DNA of 64,000 nucleotides, taken from contig JAPTOF010000014.1 of the NCBI GenBank assembly GCA_028554755.1, positions 434,001 to 498,000 on the forward strand, read 5' to 3'. The translations under genes and the position numbers were made by a program. This DNA comes from Cordia subcordata. Taxonomy: Eukaryota; Streptophyta; Magnoliopsida; Boraginales; Cordiaceae. Every line of letters starts with the position of its first letter. Position 1 is the first letter of the stretch. Under the pieces are notes generated by a model. It searched no databases and was not told the origin of the DNA. It worked only from the letters and a program-made list of their open reading frames with translations. Shown here one piece after another: positions 1 to 10,712 of this stretch.

Positions 1-1351
1 CAATTTTTGTCCTATCTTTTACCCTTATCCCTGATAGCATACAACACCCAATGCCCCTATGAATTATATGCCTATGCATGCATCAACATCTTATCATCAT
101 GAATATAGGGAGTAACATCATGCATTTTCACCATGCGGTCAAGATGATTCTTCATTCCATTTACTCTTTAGTTTCAATTGTCTGTTTCGAACACCTTCTT
201 TTCCCACCTATTCCTCCCCCGAGTTTTTTTATGGTTATGCGCAAAATGATTTTCAATTTGATTACCATTTCCACTTGATTGAACCCTATTCCATTAGGCA
301 TATATCTTGGGACCAATTAGACCAAATGCCTGAGCAAAACCAAATAACAATTCCTTCTTTTCATCCAAGAAATGCGTTCCGATTGTGAGAGGCTACATAG
401 GATTTTGAAAAAGATATCCCAATCAGCCGAGTGCTTAAATAAACAAGTTGAGAATGAGTAACCCATTGAGAGTATTGAGATACCTTTAAACTGAGTTGCA
501 GGGATAGGGGAGAGACCTATAGAAGAGTAGACTAGGGATGAAAAAGATGATGAATTAGAGAGACAATTAGAAAAAGAGGTTGATGGACAATTCACATCTT
601 GTAATGAGGATAAGAGTAAGCATGATAGTAATTTGGTTCTTGATGACTCCTTTGGCCATGTTTTAGAGGAAGTGGTACCTTATCCTCTCGTGTTTTCACC
701 GCCACTTATTGAGTTATATGAACCTAATCTTCCTTTCTTTCTCACACTTCCCACACACATGGATGTTAAGTCTCATGTTCATAGTACTCAATTGCATTCT
801 GAGTTGGCATTTAGGGAGTTTAGTGTGTATTTTTCCCTTAAGAATTCATGCATACATGATGAGGAATCCCTTAAGTCCCCTTTAGCCCCTCCATTTGTGC
901 TACCCCTTGTGAAAAGCGTGATAGGAGATGACGACCCCTAGTGTTGAATTTATGGAAACATTTGAAAAGACTTTAGCTATTGACGATTTGGAGTCATCTG
1001 TTTGGGAGAACAAGACATCAATTTCACAGGTTTTAACTAATAAGTCTTGTAAAGGTAAGAATCATTACATTAAGGAGAAGAGCAACTCTAAGAAGACACA
1101 TAAGAAAGAAATTGGTATGTTTGGAAGAACGATCTATAGGTCTTTTTGGATGTTTGATGAATCTTTATTGGAGAAAGAACCTATTAAGATCAAATCCACC
1201 CCTACTGAGAAGTTAGAGTGACTTAGGCTTGATCATGTGGTATCTTGTGGAGAAGAAGAGTGTAATAAGTCCACTACCCTTATCATTGCTCCTCCTTTTC
1301 AAAATGTCATTCTTACTCCCCATTTCCATTTTGTTGAGTCTCTCTTTGGAG
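1..1351 (+). mobile_element. Element E1, internal region (left part), non-autonomous LTR retrotransposon
   Basis: This is the internal region of an LTR element whose left end lies outside the window. It is interrupted at 1,352-1,356 by the CTCAC target site of E2 and resumes after the second CTCAC copy at 12,871-12,875. The text on both sides reads through as one sequence when compared with the uninterrupted relative at 5,280-5,320. It carries the decayed acidic-block ORF found also in E2 and E3, and no pol motifs. Family membership rests on direct similarity to E2 and E3 within this window. Confidence 0.75.
510..1221 (+). pseudogene. E1 acidic-block ORF (decayed), private protein of the non-autonomous family
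   Basis: Two overlapping open stretches (633-941 and 928-1,221, different frames) together resemble the single 299-codon frame of E3 at 33,300-34,199. Shared motifs are LDDSFGHVLEEVVPYP, a Lys/Ser-rich segment, and IYRSFWMFDESLLEKEP. The frame change near 930 and a stop near 526 show that this copy is not functional. The segment ahead of 633 is acidic and Lys-rich (RQLEKEVDG...). I do not recognise the protein family. It is not gag, protease, RT, RNase H or integrase. Its presence in three insertions at comparable internal positions argues that it was coding when the ancestor was active. Confidence 0.6.
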
Positions 1352-1356
1352 CTCAC

Positions 1357-3449
1357 TGATATGTTGGTTTTGTGTGTCCTTGTGCATTGCATGTATATAA
1401 TTGTTTTGTACTTCATTTGGTGTATTAGTATAGCGTTTAGGTCTTACTTGTGCATATTAGGGTTTACATGTTCATAGTTGAACTTAGGACTTAAACACTA
1501 TGCTAATGCGTGCTTGTTGCTTGTTTTAGGTGAGATTGGGGAAGATAATTGGAGCTTCATTGAGGGTGCTTGGAGTGTGGAATAAATCCAAGGGTGTTTT
1601 AGACATAAAAGAATGAAGAAAAGTGCATTTGGAAGTGGCCGGGTGAAGATAGAAGCGACTGAGGCAAAACCGAGCGCAACGGGAGCCAAGTTTAGAGCTT
1701 GCAACCAAAAAAGGAGATGGACAAATTTTGGACATGTTTTAGGGTTCAAAAGATGGCTTAGAGATCCCCAAAAGTGGTATGAAGCCATAGAGAACATGGT
1801 GCGCAAATTGGAGAAAAAACGAGCAAGATGTGAACATTTTGCTATCATGACCGGTCGATCGATCAAAATTTGGGCCAATTTAGGTCAGTTGACTTAGCCC
1901 CAAAGCCGACCGACCGGCTAGGTCCCCGGTCCTGCACGTTGACAGCTTCATTTAAGCCACTTTTCAGCCAATTTTTTAGAGGGAACACTAACCAATTCAC
2001 ACACCCATTTCCTTAAATAAAAAATCGACATAAAACCACCTCACATTCTCACCTCCAATCACATTTAACACTTGGAATCAAGGATCCAAGAGGATCAAAC
2101 ACTAAGATTTGGGCATAGCTAATGGATTGTGAAGCTTGGGGCTATGGATTGAAGGGTAACTCTCTTTTATCCTAAGTCTAATTATGTTTTATTAAAGCTA
2201 TGTAGGGTGAGTATTCTTGTATTTATGGATTGATTACTACTCTTTTGCAATGGGTACTTGATGGATTTATGTATATATGTTTTATGCTTAGGGTTTTAAA
2301 GGCCATTTTACATATATGTCTATGTGTTTGTTGAAATACCTCAATGAAGTTACATACATACATATATATATGTGTATATATATGTACATACATACATATA
2401 TATATATATGTGTATATATATATACATACATACATACATATATATATATGTGTATATATATATACATACATATATATATATGTGTATATATATATATACA
2501 TACATACATATATATGTATATATATATATATATATATATTGAAGTCTATTATGATATTAACCATCTCTAAATTATTATACTAGCATGTCTATGTGTGTGT
2601 TAGCATATTCAATAGCATAAGTAGCTTCTATTGCTTACATTTTGGGTGCTATTGCTTAAATTGGTGTAGTCTAAGTATATCTATGTGCTTAGTAGTAGAA
2701 TACTCCGAAATATTCTCGAACGCCATGCCTTAGATGTGTTTGCTTTGCACGTTAATACCCATTATTGCGATGATGATCAGTGGTGCATAACTAATGGCTC
2801 GCCTAGGTTGAGTCTTTCTTAGCTTTAAATCCAGCTAATGCGTTTCATGGTTGGTTAGTTGACCTTAGACGAACTAGGTCTTGACTTTAAATCCAGCCAA
2901 TGATTTAGACGCTAGGGTTAGATCAATCTAAGTCACATTGAGTCCTAATTAGCTAGCCTTATGGCCCTAAGTCATAAAGACCACGCCGTAGCTCTAGGTT
3001 AGTTGACGCCTAAGGATGAACTAGCACAGGTTAGTTGACGCCTAAGGACGAACTAGTACTGAGTCTTGGGGTGTAATTAGAAGTCTAGATGAGAGCTACC
3101 AAGTGTAATCCATCAAACAACCCTAACAAGAAGTAGTAATCACCTATTTGCAAGTCGTAATCACCCTATTCCCTATTTTTGTGTGTTAGAATCCCTTTCA
3201 CACACACACCGCCTTTTTATTTTCTTGTCCTTAGCTTAGATTTATCTTTTCCAAGCTTCCCTCAAACCAAAAACCAAAAAATATAATAGTTGAGGGACCT
3301 AACACGTAGCTTTTTAGAATACGCATAGCTTAGGACACCTTACATGTTAGGCCTTCCCGTGGATTCGACCCCGTACTCGCACACACAGTACTACACATGA
3401 CTCGTGTACTTGCTGGCTATTTAGGCTTGTGCTCCAAAATAGCATATCA
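1357..3449 (+). repeat. 5' LTR of E2 (type A1, 2,093 bp)
   Basis: It starts with TGATATG and ends with CATATCA. It is closely similar along its length to the 3' LTR pieces 7,115-7,147, 9,002-10,712 and 12,574-12,870. A TATA-like TTTAAG near 1,950 follows a CpG-rich stretch with GACCGACCGGC-type motifs (1,850-1,935). The stretch after it has copies of a CTTTAAATCC hairpin motif near 2,826 and 2,882. A 190-bp AT/AC microsatellite at 2,351-2,540 makes this copy longer than its partner. Confidence 0.85.
2351..2540. repeat. Compound (TA)n/(ACAT)n microsatellite in the LTR
   Basis: Alternating acatacat, tatatata and tgtgtata runs cover about 190 bp. The same position in the 3' LTR (about 9,995-10,022) and in E3 (about 30,236-30,267) has only a short (AT)n run, so the tract expanded after insertion. 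The overlapping open frames rich in Tyr, Ile and Met here are an artefact of the repeat. Confidence 0.9.
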
Positions 3450-3455
3450 AGCTCT

Positions 3456-3473
3456 TGGTGTCGTTGCCGAGGA
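3456..3473 (+). other. Primer binding site of E2 (tRNA-Asp-like)
   Basis: The motif TGGTGTCGTTGCCGAGGA lies six bases after the LTR end. It matches 15 of 18 bases of TGGCGCCGTTGCCGGGGA, the site typical of Athila-type elements and complementary to the 3' end of plant tRNA-Asp (from memory). All three differences are C-to-T or G-to-A transitions. Confidence 0.75.
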
Positions 3474-3629
3474 GGCAACAATTGTTTGGTTTCTTAGTTT
3501 TGTGTGTCTTAGCTCGTGACGTCTTGTTTTATCTTTTCTTTTCATGTGTTCTTTATTTTGATTAATAAAAGAAAAAAATTAAAATAAAATTGTTGAGCAT
3601 TGTGATTAGGAATACTCGTGCTTTATTGA

Positions 3630-4216
3630 GAATGAGTGATCCAAATGCTTGTTGGTAGTTCTCAGTATCCTCATCCCCCCCACCCGAATGTGTTCCTTAT
3701 GCATGTCACTTGTGTGGAAGTCTTATGCATCCCCATGAAAATTCCCCATCTAGGGCTAGTGCAACTTATGACCCCCTATAGTAATACATCATCTCATCCA
3801 TCTTTATTTAGAAATCATGACTATAGGGATGCATATTCTTATTGTTGTAATCATTGTGGAAGTTGTGATCATTTTTCTAGTGCTTGCCCACTTTCCATGC
3901 TTATCCTTTATTGCATGTTACGCCCTATGCCCTTAGCAATAATATGCCCATGCATGCATCCTCATCTTATCATCATGATTCTAGGGTGCAATATCATGCT
4001 TTTTCATATTGGGGTCAAGGTGACTCTTCATCTAGTCTATCTCCTTGCTTTGAAAGTTCACCTCGCGCACTGTCTTTTCCCACCCACCCTTCCTCCGAGT
4101 CCTACAATAATTGTGCTTATAGTGCTCCCTATCAAGACATTTACCATTCTCACTCGGTTGAGCCCTCTTCTTCTACATCGTCCTTAAGTTATGATGAAAA
4201 TATTGCCTATCTATAA
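3630..4216 (+). pseudogene. E2 zinc-knuckle ORF (decayed), gag-like N-terminal part of the private protein
   Basis: The frame at 3,636-4,187 contains CNHCGSCDHFSSAC, a perfect C-x2-C-x4-H-x4-C zinc knuckle, the signature of retroviral and retrotransposon nucleocapsid. The first ATG (near 3,624) leads in another frame to a stop after a short DPNACW-like start. A further overlapping frame (3,884-4,216) continues as a Ser/His/Tyr-rich segment (ASSSYHHDSR, SFPTHPSSES). E3 has these same two segments in one frame (34,265-34,966), so a frameshift has split this copy. A CHLCG motif upstream in the neighbouring frame may be a second, degraded Cys cluster. The likely original role is RNA binding or packaging, inferred only from the knuckle. 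Confidence 0.6.
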
Positions 4217-4379
4217 TCACCCTCCAATTTGATCGAGAGACGCTAGATAGCATGATGCAACAAATTGACTATTTAGGTGAGTACTTGAAGAGAGAGATTG
4301 AGAGTGAATAACCCATGGTTTGAAGTCTTGAGATACCTTTAGACTGGGTTAAGGAGATAGGAGAGAGACCTAGAGATGA

Positions 4380-5000
4380 GAGCAATAGGGGTGAAAATGA
4401 TGGTGTTTTGGAGAGGAATTTAGAAAAAGAGATCGATGGAGAGTTAACAACTTGTAGTGAGGACGAGAATAAGAATGATGATAGTTTGGTTCTCGATGAC
4501 TCTTATGGTTATGTTTTAGAAGAAATAGTATCCTATCCTCCTAAGCTTTCAACGTCTTCCATTGAGTCGCGTGAGCCTTTTCTTTCTCCTCATCCCACAT
4601 ATTCCATACACTTGGAGGTTGAATCTCATGATCATAGCACTCCTTTGTATTTTGAGTGTACATTTGGGGAGTCTGGGTACACATCTCCCCCGAGCATTCA
4701 TGTATACATGACCCGAAATCCATTAAGTACTCATTGTCCCTTTCATTTATGCTTATCCCTTATAAAGAGCATGATAGAGAGATGATACCTACTAGTGACG
4801 AATTTGTGAAAGCATTTGATGAGATCTTAGCTAGTGAATGTTTGGAGTCATCCATTAGGGAGAATAAGATATCAATTTTGGAGTTTTTAAATTATAAGTT
4901 TTTTGGAGTTAAGGATTATTGTGTTGAGGAGAATAGTCACTTCAAGAAGACACTTAAGGAAGAAATTGATGAACTTGAAATTGCAATCTGTGGGTCTTAG
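4380..5000 (+). pseudogene. E2 acidic-block ORF (decayed)
   Basis: Two frames (4,408-4,785 and 4,656-5,000) cover the same protein as E3 33,300-34,199. Motifs are an acidic start (LEKEIDGELTTCSEDENKND), LDDSYGYVLEEIVSYPPKLS, and a C-terminal stretch with SSIRENKISILEFL. A frameshift near 4,700-4,790 and a stop at about 4,998 separate it from the following segment. Function is unknown. The acidic and Ser-rich composition suggests a soluble or disordered protein. Confidence 0.55.
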
Positions 5001-5279
5001 GGTGTGTTTGATGAATCATTGTTGATACGTTCTTCTACCCTATCTACTAGGGAATTGAAGGTTAAGTGCTTTTTAGATGAACATGAACCTTCCCTTAGTA
5101 TAAACGAGCACATTAAGACCAAATCCATTCCCTAGTGAGGAGTTAGAGTGACCTAGGCTTGATAATGCAATACCTTGTGGAGAAAAGGAGTGCAATATGT
5201 CCAATTCCCCTATTGTTGCTCCTCCTTCTACCAATGTCGTTCCTATTTTCCTTTCCCATTTCGTTGAGCCTTCCTTTTT

Positions 5280-5653
5280 AGAGCTCACGTTTGTGCCTTC
5301 ATTCATAGAACATTTTCATCTAAGGTTAGAAAGCACATTTCCCATGTCGCATGCAATTTGACTTATCTTTAACCCATGAGGATGGTGTATTTTTAACCCT
5401 TGATTATGAGACAAAGCCCATGGGATGGCTAGTTAGAGAGCACATGGGGCATGACCTTTCATGCATATGCATGACACCTTCCACACTTGTGCGCACTTTC
5501 TCATTTAATAGTTTGGGGTCGAATATTGAAAAGGGGTGTATTGTGCAAACATTGCCCCATTATTTGTTGCATGACTCTCTTCCTTCTACTATCTATGCAT
5601 GGTTGAATATCCAGCAATTTATGCCTCTTAATTTTAAACACGGTTCGCTCTAA
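5280..5653 (+). pseudogene. E2 C-terminal block of the private protein
   Basis: The open stretch at 5,351-5,653 carries DYETKPMGWLVREHMGHD followed by a Ser/Leu-rich tail. The same block occurs in E1 (12,876-13,131, DYEQKAMGWLLRERAGHD) and in E3 (33,074-33,292, NYEKKAIGWLVKEQVGH). The conserved Gly-Trp-Leu, Arg/Lys-Glu and Gly-His positions across three copies are better explained by past coding constraint than by chance. I know no family with this signature. Confidence 0.5.
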
Positions 5654-7093
5654 CGTTCATGCTCGACTAGAGGCGTTAAATGCAGTGCTGCTAGGAGACA
5701 CCCAATACATGTTTATATTCCATTTACTTTCCTTATTTTCCTTTACTTTTATTTTCTTTTAATAGTTTGGTTCTCTTGATTTTCATTTTCTTTTCCCTTG
5801 TTTTCTTTTTCACCCTCCCAAGTGTTGATCCTCACTTTTATCATTTCCCATTCTTCATACACCTTGTTTATTCATCTAATGATACCAAAGCAAGCTCACA
5901 TGGCAATGCTACTAATCATGTTCTTTGAGTGTTTGTAATTTGTTAAGAAATAGAGATTGGTAGTTGAAACATTATCCATTGGCATCGGAGAGCTCCAAAA
6001 TATGTAAGGTTGTATTTATCCTTTCTCCACTTATCCCTTTGTATCTTCCCCGTCCCCACTACCCTTACTTGCTTTGTGTTGCTTATTTGCTTGTTATGTA
6101 ATCTTGTTCTATTTGCTTGAGGACAAGCAATGTTTAGGTTTAGGGGTATGGGAGTTTTGTTTTATTGTTATATGCTTTCTACTAGGGTAGATGTGCATTA
6201 TGTGCTTGAAATGGTGAAATTTTTTCAATTTTTATGCATATAGAGTCATTTATCTCTTGTTGATTGAAGTGTTGGCTCTTGTGATTGATTTAATTGATTA
6301 GTGGAGATAGGGTTATATTGTGGGAAGTGAATAGAGTGGAGGGAGAACCGTGACCTGGAGGAGATGCCCTTGAAAGTTGTAGAGAGTGAGTGCCTTTAAG
6401 AATGCATCTTGCAGCTACTCTATGGCTTGGTTGAAAGAGGAGTTTGGAAAAGGGGTATCGATATGAGTGCCCCTTCCTTGATTGGTTTTTTTTCATGTGC
6501 CTTAGCGTTTCTTTTTCTTTTCCTTTTGTTATGTAATGTAATACAAAAAGTGTGAAAAATGCAAAAAAAAAAAAGGAAAAAACTTGAAAAAGCCAAAAAA
6601 AAAAAAAGAAATGAAAAAATGAGAAAAAGCCAAAAGGAAACAAAAATATGAAAAAGTGAAGGGGCATTGAATAGGTGCTTAAGTGACACAATGTTGACTT
6701 AGCACAAGTTATCATTTTGTTCTTTTGATATTATATGAATAAGGCTCTTGCATCCTTTATAGCCACCATGATTGTACATTCTTTCTCTTCTTATCTTGGA
6801 GGCTATGTGTATGTTGGAGAGGCCATGTTAGTTGAGGGGCCATGAAGTATCAACAACCTAAGTGTGTGTGTTAGAATCCTAGGCTTGTGGAGGTATAGCT
6901 ACTTGGGAGCTTCTCGGAGGTGCGAGAACCCTTGTGAGTAAAAGGTGGATCCGAAAAGGCTTGGAGATCTCTCTACGAAAGGAATAACCCCTTCATTCTC
7001 TTTAAATGCACCATGATAGCAAATCAATCCCTTAAGTGACCTTCTTTACCAACTTAGAGATAGACTTAGGTTTTGGCTTGCTTGGGGACAAGC
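5654..7093 (+). other. E2 3' non-coding region
   Basis: No supported ORF. It is T-rich at 5,700-5,850 and has a TTGCTTG-AGGA-CAAGCAA hairpin at 6,113-6,130 followed by a purine-rich tract. An A-rich tract with repeated GAAAAAGCCAAAA units lies at 6,547-6,660, and a second hairpin at 7,077-7,096. The same order occurs in E1, E3 and the Athila element, so the region is shared by autonomous and non-autonomous members. Confidence 0.7.
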
Positions 7094-7114
7094 AAGGAGA
7101 AGGTTTGGGGATGT
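7077..7114 (+). promoter_or_regulatory. Hairpin plus polypurine tract of E2
   Basis: CTTGCTTG-GGGA-CAAGCAAG is a perfect 8-bp stem with a GNRA-type loop (7,077-7,096). The purine-rich run aaggagaaggtttgggga follows directly (7,094-7,112). This is the expected site of plus-strand DNA priming just before the 3' LTR. Confidence 0.65.
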
Positions 7115-7147
7115 TAATGTGTTGGTTTTTTGTGTGCTTGTGTATTG

Positions 7148-8996
7148 TGATGTCTTCTTTCGAGTACAAGCTCTAAAGACCTACAAGCACACGAGTTGAT
7201 ACAATGTAGTGTAGGAGAATGGGTGTCAAACCACAGGGAGCCTATGTTATGGTATGGATTCTACGTGTTGGTGTGTCCTAGAGAATGCCTAAAAGGAAAC
7301 CTAAACTAACTACTTTTGGTGTTTTTGGATGGTTGGGAGCTCTATCTAAAGAAAATAGAACTACACTATGGAAATGAAAGTACAAAGACAAACTATCAAG
7401 AGAGAACAAACAAATGGAAGCGATTAAGGTGACATCTACTTGCTAATGGGTGATCATATACTCAAATGCTATGGGATTTACATAGAATGGATTAATGACC
7501 GATTGCTCTTTTAACTAGGTTGCTTAATTAGTGTCCTAATTTCTCCTTAGGACTCGGTCCGGGTCCGTCCCTAGGCGGCACCTCCGAGAGCTACAGCGTG
7601 GTCCTTATGACTTAGGGCCTTAAAAGTGACCAATTAGCTCCCTAGGTGATCTAGAACGAACCTACCATAATACCTAAACAATTGGGTAGATTTAAAGCCA
7701 AGACCTAGTGTCACTAGAGTTGACTGAATCTATCTGAAACTTATTGACTGGATTTAAAGCCAAAGGAGACTCGATTTAGACTAGCCTTAAATTATGCCTC
7801 GTCATTCTAGGGTCATTATAGTGGGATTTGACCTATTAGCACAATCATACATGTTCTAGGCCAAAACGGTCGGGAATAAAAGGGCTTATTTGACTATCAA
7901 ACAGAGTCATGCTCGAATTACACCACTAAAAGCACTTTTGAGCCAACATGTATGCAATATTGAGGTCATATTTACTACTAGGCATGCAAATATAGACATA
8001 GACATGAATATAAGCATTACCCATTTCACAAGATCCACACATAAACATAGACATAATTATAGAATGGATTAAAGGTGTTTAGTAGCAAATAGACTTCAAT
8101 TTATACATCTGCAACTCTCTTAGGCATATTATCAAACATCTAGACATGTATCGAATAATAGCCATTGAAACCAGAAAAACATAGCATATGTATATGCATT
8201 AAGCCATTAAATCCCATAATGTAGAAGCATAGAATCAACTCATTACACAAGTATCATTACCCTAAACAAATCTACTCAAACATTATATAAAAAAGGATGA
8301 AAGAAAGAATGGAAGACTCCCTTTCCACTCTAGCAATTCTTATACAAAATCTTTGAGTACCTTCAATCCAAGTGTTTGAATCTAGGTGAGAAATGTGTGA
8401 TTGTATGTGTGTTAGAGGTGGTGTAGCTAGGGTTTTGTGTGTGTGTGTTGGGTCTAAAGATAATCTCCTTTAAAAGCTGAAAATCGTGCTTTTATATCAT
8501 CTGTTGTGCATTTTCGGTTGACCGGCTCTTTTTCTTAGCTCGATCGGCTTTCATAGTTATGCTCTCTAGACTGGCCAATCGACCAGGCTCTTTAGGGGAT
8601 TTAACAAGCTAAAAATAGGATACTCTCTAGAGTAGCTGGTCGACTTGGCCAGTCGACTTAGCCGGTTGACCGACAATTTTTTTCTAGGTCGACTGTTGCC
8701 TCTAGTTGACCTTGAATTTCCTTTTGCTTTCTTTTGGCCTTCATCGCGTGACCCGTACCTCTTCTATCTTCATTGTTCATCCTTATTTAAGCTCCGTTTG
8801 AGCCCTATAGCTCACTTAAGGCACAAAATTAAGCATTTAGTATAGCATTTGACTTAGAAACTCAATTATGTATATCTGTTTACGCTTAAGCCTAACTCTA
8901 GTATATGTACTATGCTAATGCATCTTTTAAAGCTCAAGATACCTCTAAAACATAGGCAATTAATAATGCAGACACACACAAAAACACAACACATTA
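7148..8996 (-). mobile_element. Solo LTR, type A2, inserted in the E2 3' LTR
   Basis: A 1,849-bp minus-oriented LTR runs from TGATGTC to ACATTA (read on plus). It is homologous to the A2 LTR at 51,350-53,193. It is flanked by TATTG (7,143-7,147) and CATTG (8,997-9,001), a 5-bp target duplication with one C/T change. The host LTR sequence is continuous across it. No internal region is present, so this is probably the product of recombination between the two LTRs of a full element. Confidence 0.8.
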
Positions 8997-9990
8997 CATT
9001 GCATGTATATACTTGTTTTGAGGTGTTTTGTACTTCATTTGGTGTATTAATGTAGCATTTAGGTCCTACTTGTGCATATTAGGGTTTACATGTTCATAGT
9101 TGAACTCAGGACTTAAACGCTACACTAATGCGTGTTTATTGCTTGTTTTATGTGAGATTGGGGAGGATAATTGGAGCTTTATTGAGGGTGCTTGTAGTTT
9201 GGAATAAATCCAAGGGTGTTTTGGACATAAAGGAAAGAAGAAAAGTACATTTGGAAGTGCCCAGGCAAAGGAAGAAGCGACCGAGGTGAAACTGAGCGCG
9301 ACCGGAGCCAAATTCAGAGCTTGCAACCAAAAATGGCCATGGACAAATTTTGGACATGTTTTAGGGTGCAAATATGGCTTGGGAGATCCCTGAAAGGGGT
9401 ACGAAGCTATAGAAAAAAGTTGTGCACGAATCGAAGCCAAAACGAGCAAGATATGAACATTCTACTGTAAAAAACTGGTCGACTTCCTGCCAAGGCCAGT
9501 CGACTGGCTAGGTCGATCGGATGGATCAAAATTTGGGCCAATTTAGGCCAGTTGACTTAGCCCCAAAGCCAATCAACTGGCTAGGCCCTCAGCCCTGCAC
9601 GTTGACGGCTCTATTTAAGCCACTTTTCAGCCGTTTTTAAGAGGGAACACCAACTAATTCACACACCCATTTTCCTAAATCCAAAATCCACCTAAAATCT
9701 CCTCACACACTCACTTCTAAACACATTTAAACTTGGAGTCAAGGATCAAAAAGGATCAAACACTAGGATTTGGGTATAGCTTATGAATTGTAGAGCTTGA
9801 CTATGGACAGAAGGGTCTCTCTCTTTTATCCTAAGTCTAATTATGCTTGATTAGAGCTATGTAAGGTGATTCTTCTTGTATTTATGGATTGATTACTACT
9901 CTTTTGTAATGGGCACTTCATGGATTTATGTATATATGCTTTATGCTTAGGGTTTCAAAGGCCATTTTACATACAATGCCTCACTGAAGT

Positions 9991-10023
<33 letters not shown>

Positions 10024-10712
10024 TGAAGTTTATCATGCTATTAACCATTTCTAAATCATTATGCTAGTATGTCTGTGTGTTCGTTTGGTGATTACATGAA
10101 GTGGGTATGACTATATGCATGTCTATGTGTGTGCTAGCATACTTAATAGCATAAATAGCTTCTATTGCTTACATGTTGGGTGTTATTGCTTAAATTGGTG
10201 TAATCTAAGTATGTCTATGTACTTAGTAGTAGAATACTTCCGAATATTCTCGAACGCCAAGCCCTAGATGTGTTTACTTTGCGCTTAAACATTAATACCC
10301 GCTATTGTGATAACGATCGGTGATGTATAACTAATGGCTAGCCTAGGTCGAGTCTCCCTTAGCTTTGAGTTCAGCAAATGGGTTTCAAGATAGGTTAGTC
10401 AACCTTAGATGAACTAGGTCTTGGATTTCAATCCAGCCAACGGTTTAGACGCTAGGGTTAGATTGATCTTAGTCACTTAGAATCCTAACTATCTAGCCCT
10501 ATGGCTTTAAGTCATAAAGATCACGTCGTAGCTCTAGGTTAGTTGATGCCTAGGGACGGACCATCACTGAGGCTTGAGATGTAATTAGGAGGTTAATTAG
10601 GAGTCGAGACAAGAGCTACCAAGTTTAATCCATCGAGTAACCCTGACAAGAAGTAGTAATCACCATTTACAAGTCGTGATCACCCTATTCCCCATTGACA
10701 CGTATTCGAATC

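Noticed and set aside
2223..2583. Several Tyr/Ile/Met-rich frames on both strands
   Set aside because: They are produced by the TA/ACAT microsatellite and have no coding signal.
3180..3240. Possible telomere-like or satellite repeat in the LTR end
   Set aside because: No tandem unit was found. The sequence is the normal A1 LTR 3' part seen in all copies.
6290..6715. Phe-rich minus-strand frames of 89-141 codons, also at 14,157, 39,698 and 53,635
   Set aside because: They arise opposite or within A/T-rich tracts of retrotransposon sequence. They look membrane-like only because of poly-T.
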